A stretch of 64,000 nt of DNA from Trinickia mobilis (GTDB lineage Bacteria; Pseudomonadota; Gammaproteobacteria; Burkholderiales; Burkholderiaceae), in NCBI RefSeq assembly GCF_017315705.1, contig NZ_JAFLRF010000033.1:1-64000 (forward strand), written 5' to 3'. Positions 59,228 to 64,000 of the stretch are shown in pieces. Each line of letters opens with the position of its first letter. Within the stretch, counting starts at the first letter, position 1. Under the pieces are notes generated by a model. The model did not search any database. It saw only the letters and a list, made by a program, of their open reading frames with translations, and was not told the origin of the DNA. The position numbers were made by a program, and so were the translations under genes.

Positions 59228-62200
59228 GCGGTCTCCTTGACGTCTGCGTGTTGCCGCCAGCGCTTGAGCAGCGTCGCTGCGCGCTGGGCCGTGGGGTCAT
59301 CCATGACGAGTTGCCAGTGATCGGCCTCGAGCGTGTGGCGTTCGGCGTGCCGGGCCCACTGTCGCCAGTCGCGTTCGGCCGGCTGCCAGTGCGCCGGGCG
59401 GCGGCTCGCGCCGATCCACAGGCACGGAATCGGCAATGGCGCCGGGGCGGGGTGCCGCACGACGAGCGACAGCAAGCGCTCGATGCGGGCGAGCCAGGCC
59501 CGGGCCTGCGGCAGGCCCGGCTCCGTGCCGAGCAGTCCCGCGGCCGCGGCGTTGCGCATGAAGCAGGCGATCTGCTCGTCGGGCGTGAGCGCGTCGAACC
59601 CGGCTGGCAGCGGCACTTCGACCCGGCCATGCGCTAGGAGGCGCAGCAGCCCGGCGAGGCCGGTCGTCCGGAAGTCGTCGCGGCAGACCGGGTCGAGCAG
59701 GACAAGCGCGACCGCTTCACGCTGTTCGTGGAGCAGACGCGCGGCCTCAGCGGCGACGAAGGCGCCGTAGGACCAGCCGACGAGCGTGTACGGGCCGTGC
59801 GCCTGGCGAGCGCGCAGCGCGGCGACATGGCGTTGCGCGAGCGCTTCGAGGCTCGCAGCGGGAGACGTGGCCTCCGCTTGCAGTCCGTAGACCTCGGCGT
59901 CCAGCTGCCGCGCGAGCGGCAGGTAGGCGCCCAGTTCGCCGTCGGACGCGTGGAACAGGAAGAATCGCGCCGCGTCGCGCCCCTTCGCGAGCAGCACGGG
60001 GTTGCCGTCGCCGGCTGTCGCTGCGGCGTCGAGCGTGGCGCAGAACGCGGCGAGCGTCGGGTGGGCGAACAGGTTTTGCAGGCTCGCGCCGGCTACGCCC
60101 TGGCGGTTCAATTGCGCGATCATGCGGGTCGCGATCAGGCTGTCGCCGCCGCTCTGGAAGAAGTCGCTGCCGCCCTCGACCGGCTGCGAAAGCAACGCCT
60201 GCCAGATTTCGGCGACGCGTGCTTCCAGGGCGCACTGCTTGGCTTGCGCGGGCCGAGCGTCCTCCCCGGCCGTGCGCTCGGCGACGTCGACGGGCGGCGC
60301 CTCGTGTTCTCCGTCCAGCGGAATCCGCTCGCGCTGGCGCAGTCGCAACGGCGGCAGCACGCGGGACGGCGCGCGCAAATGGCGCTCGATCTCGCCCAGG
60401 TCCAGCCGCGCGACGCGCTCGGCCCGAGCGAGGATCAGGTGCTGGCGCAACGATGTGCGTTCCTCCTGCGGCCAGACCAGTTCGGTCGCAAACCCGGCCT
60501 CCGACAGCGCGTCGCGCCACATCGGCAGATCGAGCATCGGCTTGTCGTCGGCGGTGCGGATGTCGTGATAGCCGTTCAGGGCCTCGATGAAGCCGACGCT
60601 CGCCAATTGCAGCGCGCTGTCGCGCTCGGTGGCCTCGATCAGCAGCAGCCGGCCGCCGGGTTTCAGCAGCCGGCCAAGGCGCCGCAGCGACTGCGTCACG
60701 TGACGCGCGTCGTGCATGACGTTGGCCGCGACGATCAGGTCGTAGCCGCTATCGGGGTGGGCGTCGAATTCGACGGGCTGGTTGATGTCCAGCAGCGCGT
60801 ATTCGAGCCGCGGGCAGCCGGCGAAACGCTTTCGCGCATGCTCGAGGAACAGCGTCGAGACGTCCGTGAAGCGATAGCTCGCGAGACGCCCGTCGAGCGC
60901 GGGCAGCAGTTGCGCCGTCGTCGCCCCGATGCCCGCGCCCACTTCGAGCACGCGATAGTCCGTCGCGCCGCGGCTCAGCGCCTCGGCGACCGGCGCCGCG
61001 CAGGCGTTGAGCAGGCGCATCACGGGATTGTCGGCGTAGAGGCTCGACACGATGCGCTCATCGTCTCCCAAGAGCAGGGCGAGCGGTGACTGCGTGCCGT
61101 CCAGCAGCGCGCCGTGCCGCGCAATGCAGGCGTCGAGATACGCGCCGAGCGTGCGGCTCCAGGCGGCTTCGGGCAGCGCGGCGGGCTCGGGCGCCGGCAC
61201 GGCGCCGAGCGCGCGCCGGCAAACGAATGCCGCACCGTCGCGCTCGAGCCAGCCGTGGTCGACCAGCATCGAGAGCCATTGGCGAATCAGCCTTCGATAC
61301 TTGGGCAGCGCGCCAAGACGCGCCTGGACCTCGTCGAGCGTGTGACGGTCCTCGGCGCGGGCGAACAGGTCCCGGCCCAGCAAGGTGCCGGCGATCCCTT
61401 GCAGCGCGCGGGCTGCGAGCCAGCGCCAGGCGGCGTCGAATTCCTCCTGTTCGGCGGCGCTCAATGCCGGCCATGCGGCGGGGTCGAGTTCGAGCCGTCC
61501 GGGCGAGGCCGAATCGGCGCTCGATGCGCCGCCCGGCGCGCCGTCGGCCGCGACGATCGTCACGCTCAGCGTGCGGCCGTCCGGATCCGGGAGCGCTTGC
61601 GCCCAGCGCACCGCGGGATGGGTGCGCAATGCGTCCTCGATTGCGCGCAGATCGAGGTTGACGCCATCGACGGCCGCAGGCCACGGACGGCGCTCGATTG
61701 GCGCGGGCGAGCCGTCGTCGCGCGCGAGCACGAAGCCCGGCTGAGCCATTCGCGCGGGGTCCGCCGCGACGCTTTGCAACAGCGCCCGGTAGTCGTCGAA
61801 CATCGCCTTCGCCACGCCGTCGGCGAGTACGCCGTCCATGCAGTACCAGCTGAACACGAGCTCGCCGTCGATCTCCATGACTTGATGGTCGAGCCAGACC
61901 TGCGGCGTCTGCGTGAAAACGTGGACCGGGTCGCCGAGGAGGCTCGTCATCGCCTGATCGATGCTTTGACCGTCGAGCGACAGGCCGAGCACGCTCGTGA
62001 ACACGACCGGCATCAGCGGTTGCCGTCCGCCCGGCTGGCCCCGTCCCAGCTCGCGGATCACTTCGACGCCGTTCACGCGGCTCGCCGCGAGGCGTTGCCA
62101 GAGGCGCTGCTGGGTGGCGTCGATGGTGTCGCGCAGCGTTTGAGGACGGCCGAGGTCGAAGTCGATCAGCAGCACCGACGTGAAGTCGCCGATCAATTGC

Positions 62201-64000
62201 GGCACCTGCGGATGGCACGGGCGCCGGTTGAAGAACGTGAGGTTGACGGTGAAGCCCGGGTGCCGGCTCCACTGCGCGAGCGTGTGCGCGAACAAGGCGA
62301 GGAGCGCCGCCGACGGCGTCGCGCCCCATTCGCGCCAGGTGCGCTTGAGCGCATCCCAGGCGGCGCGCGGCAGACGCGCCTGATGCGTCGTAAAGCGCGG
62401 CGGCCCGCTCGGCTCGCGCGCCGCGAGCGGCAGGCGCGGTGCCGGCGGCAAGTGCGGCAGCGCGTCGTGCCAGTAGCGCCACGCCTCGCGCCACGACGGC
62501 TCGTCGCGCTGCGCTTCTTCGGCCATCACATAGTCGCGGAAGGTGATGCCGAGCGGCTCGAGCGGGTCGCCGCGGTAGGCCTGGGCGAGGTCGTCCATCA
62601 TGACCTTGAAGCTCTGCACGTCGAACAGCAGCAAGTCGAGGTTCATGTGCAGCCGGTAGCGGTGCGCGTCGATCTCGCTCGCGATGAGCTCGAAGAGCGG
62701 CCAGCGCTCCGCCGGCAGCACGCGGCGGGACAGCGCCTCGCGCGTCTCCGCAAGCGCGCGCTCACGTGCCTCCGGCGGCAGCGCGCGCAGATCGTGGCGC
62801 GCCACGCGGTACTCGGGCACGTGCTCGAGAATGCGCTGGCGGCCATCCGCGCCGACCACCATGCGCAGCATGTCGTGACGTCGCACGAGCGCGTTCCAGG
62901 CCCGCTCGAAGCGCTCGAGATTCAGCTCGCCGTGCTGCTTGTCCCACTCGAACAGTACGTGGCAGGCGACGCCGCCGTACTCGATCATGCCGGTCCGGCC
63001 GAGCCAGTAGGCGTGCTGGATCGGCGTCAGCGGAAACGGCTCGTGGCGGTTGGCGGCGTCGTGCGCGAGCATGGCCGCCTCCCGCGCCACGGCTCGCGGG
63101 GCAAGTTCGGCGATCAGGCGGGCAAGGCCGTCGACGGTCAGGTCGCGGTAGGCGCGCTCGGCATCGAGGCGCACGCCGAGCTGGCGCTCGATATCGCCGC
63201 TCAACTCGAGAAAGAGCAGCGAGTCGAGGCCGAGTTCGAGCAGGTCGCGGCGCGCGGTCAGCCGGGCAGGATCGTCGAGTCTCAGCTGAGCGGCGATGCG
63301 CGCGCCGAGCCAGGCGGTGAGGGCGGTGTGGTCCGTCTCCGGGTTGCCGCTCAGGACGGGGGGCGCCGCAGGCGCCGGAGCTTGGCGGTGTGCGGGGGGC
63401 TGCGGCGAAGCCGGAGCGGCGGATGGGTCGGATTCGGGCGCAGCTTGCAGCAGTGCGCGCCGCGCCGCGTCGAGCCGCTCGGGCATGACGCGCATGGCGA
63501 GGCGGTACGGAGCGCCGCGCATGACGGCCTGCTCGAGGTGCCACAGGCCTTCGGCGGTCGAGAGGACGCCCATGCCGGCGGCGGCGAGCTTGGCCTTCAG
63601 CTCGGGCGCGGCGGCGCGTCCCGCCTCGCCCCAGGCGCCCCATGCGACTGTGACGGTGGCCGGCGCCGATACGGCTTCGTGTGCTTGCGCGAGGCCGTCC
63701 AGGTACGCGCTCGCCAGCGCGTGCGCGCCCTGGCCGGGCGCGCCGAGCGCCGCGGCCGACGACGAATAGAGCAGCAAGTAGCGGCCATGGTGCAGCTGCA
63801 GCCAGTCGCGCAACGCGCGCGCCGCGTCGGCCTTCACGGCGAGCACGGTTTGCAAGCGTGCGGCGTCGAGCGCGGCAAGCGGCGCATCGTCCAGCACGCC
63901 GGCCGCATGGATCGCCCCGGCAACGCCGCCGTCTTCGTCCAACTGCCGCAGCGCGGCATGCAGCCGGGAAAGATCGGCCACGTCGACAGACAGCCACAGC
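59224..64000 (-). CDS. irp1: HMWP1/Irp1-like PKS-NRPS, C-terminal part (cut by window edge)
   Basis: About 1590 residues of a longer protein. Positions below count from the GTG codon at 63981. In order: end of a ketoreductase (1-170; GVAGAIHAAGVLDD), acyl carrier (GLDS, Ser254), a cyclisation domain (about 314-750) with LDLLLFD giving the DxxxxD motif, a methyltransferase (VLEVGAGIGATTAQL), a peptidyl carrier (SGGDSLIATRMI) and a thioesterase (VGWSYGAFVAAE). There is no adenylation domain, exactly as in HMWP1 of yersiniabactin, where an upstream enzyme loads cysteine. In the ketoreductase the catalytic Tyr and Asn positions read His87 and Ser91. KS, AT and first MT should lie to the right of the window. 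Confidence 0.88.
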   Translation of the reverse strand, partial: LWLSVDVADLSRLHAALRQLDEDGGVAGAIHAAGVLDDAPLAALDAARLQTVLAVKADAARALRDWLQLHHGRYLLLYSSSAAALGAPGQGAHALASAYLDGLAQAHEAVSAPATVTVAWGAWGEAGRAAAPELKAKLAAAGMGVLSTAEGLWHLEQAVMRGAPYRLAMRVMPERLDAARRALLQAAPESDPSAAPASPQPPAHRQAPAPAAPPVLSGNPETDHTALTAWLGARIAAQLRLDDPARLTARRDLLELGLDSLLFLELSGDIERQLGVRLDAERAYRDLTVDGLARLIAELAPRAVAREAAMLAHDAANRHEPFPLTPIQHAYWLGRTGMIEYGGVACHVLFEWDKQHGELNLERFERAWNALVRRHDMLRMVVGADGRQRILEHVPEYRVARHDLRALPPEARERALAETREALSRRVLPAERWPLFELIASEIDAHRYRLHMNLDLLLFDVQSFKVMMDDLAQAYRGDPLEPLGITFRDYVMAEEAQRDEPSWREAWRYWHDALPHLPPAPRLPLAAREPSGPPRFTTHQARLPRAAWDALKRTWREWGATPSAALLALFAHTLAQWSRHPGFTVNLTFFNRRPCHPQVPQLIGDFTSVLLIDFDLGRPQTLRDTIDATQQRLWQRLAASRVNGVEVIRELGRGQPGGRQPLMPVVFTSVLGLSLDGQSIDQAMTSLLGDPVHVFTQTPQVWLDHQVMEIDGELVFSWYCMDGVLADGVAKAMFDDYRALLQSVAADPARMAQPGFVLARDDGSPAPIERRPWPAAVDGVNLDLRAIEDALRTHPAVRWAQALPDPDGRTLSVTIVAADGAPGGASSADSASPGRLELDPAAWPALSAAEQEEFDAAWRWLAARALQGIAGTLLGRDLFARAEDRHTLDEVQARLGALPKYRRLIRQWLSMLVDHGWLERDGAAFVCRRALGAVPAPEPAALPEAAWSRTLGAYLDACIARHGALLDGTQSPLALLLGDDERIVSSLYADNPVMRLLNACAAPVAEALSRGATDYRVLEVGAGIGATTAQLLPALDGRLASYRFTDVSTLFLEHARKRFAGCPRLEYALLDINQPVEFDAHPDSGYDLIVAANVMHDARHVTQSLRRLGRLLKPGGRLLLIEATERDSALQLASVGFIEALNGYHDIRTADDKPMLDLPMWRDALSEAGFATELVWPQEERTSLRQHLILARAERVARLDLGEIERHLRAPSRVLPPLRLRQRERIPLDGEHEAPPVDVAERTAGEDARPAQAKQCALEARVAEIWQALLSQPVEGGSDFFQSGGDSLIATRMIAQLNRQGVAGASLQNLFAHPTLAAFCATLDAAATAGDGNPVLLAKGRDAARFFLFHASDGELGAYLPLARQLDAEVYGLQAEATSPAASLEALAQRHVAALRARQAHGPYTLVGWSYGAFVAAEAARLLHEQREAVALVLLDPVCRDDFRTTGLAGLLRLLAHGRVEVPLPAGFDALTPDEQIACFMRNAAAAGLLGTEPGLPQARAWLARIERLLSLVVRHPAPAPLPIPCLWIGASRRPAHWQPAERDWRQWARHAERHTLEADHWQLVMDDPTAQRAATLLKRWRQHADVKETA

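Overview
The window is a GC-rich (roughly mid-60s percent by eye) Gram-negative chromosomal or megaplasmid segment. Gene content points to the Burkholderiales, most likely Burkholderia sensu lato: an rbsKDACB operon with a Cra-like LacI regulator, a DctB/DctD-controlled 2-hydroxycarboxylate transporter, a large type VI secretion system (T6SS) with TagK and TagJ, and a RutG-type permease. This placement is an inference from gene content; there is no rRNA or other marker. No tRNA, rRNA, CRISPR array or intact insertion sequence was seen.

Layout, left to right. (1) 1-1170: the 3' end of a TpsB (FhaC/ShlB-type) outer-membrane transporter and an unknown lipoprotein. (2) 1319-6010, minus strand: a 2HCT-family transporter followed by dctB and dctD. 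A good sigma-54 promoter (GG-N10-GC) and a pair of 14-bp direct repeats lie upstream of the transporter, so the genes form a closed sensor-regulator-transporter module. (3) 6211-12495: ribose uptake and phosphorylation genes rbsK-D-A-C-B and a regulator. An extended -10 promoter is followed at once by a Cra-like operator. A dispersed repeat, an SD-sequestering hairpin and a duplicated rbsD 5' end sit between rbsK and rbsD.

(4) 12999-18091: a chaperone-usher fimbrial operon (major subunit, chaperone, usher, second subunit) that runs with only 38 bp spacing into (5) the T6SS, 18130-49359. The forward T6SS arm is dotU - tssM-like/OmpA - tssB - tssC - hcp - tssJ - tssK - tssL - tssM - vgrG - PAAR - rhs. 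The reverse arm is tagK - tagJ - tssE - tssF - tssG - tssA - fimbrial adhesin - GlcNAc-transferase-like gene. A second forward unit carries tssH (clpV) and an RcsB/BvgA-like response regulator. The same 12-bp sequence, part of a TAGGA-N4-TCCTA palindrome, occurs upstream of tssB and of tssH, in both cases abutting a -10-like hexamer; it is a plausible target of that regulator. The fimbrial operon has no tip adhesin of its own, while an orphan adhesin lies inside the T6SS reverse arm, so pilus and T6SS look interwoven.

(6) 49360-53249: an interval with a strong minus-strand terminator (candidate small RNA), a truncated chemoreceptor gene, a RutG-like permease and an EAL-domain phosphodiesterase. 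(7) 53414-64000, minus strand: the distal part of a yersiniabactin-type siderophore operon: the 3' end of an irp1/HMWP1-like PKS-NRPS (KR-ACP-Cy-MT-PCP-TE), thiazolinyl imide reductase, type II thioesterase, a single protein fusing salicylate-AMP ligase to salicylate synthase, and an extra LCMT-type methyltransferase. Neighbouring genes mostly overlap by ATGA, indicating tight translational coupling. The start of this operon, its promoter and any Fur site lie beyond the right edge.
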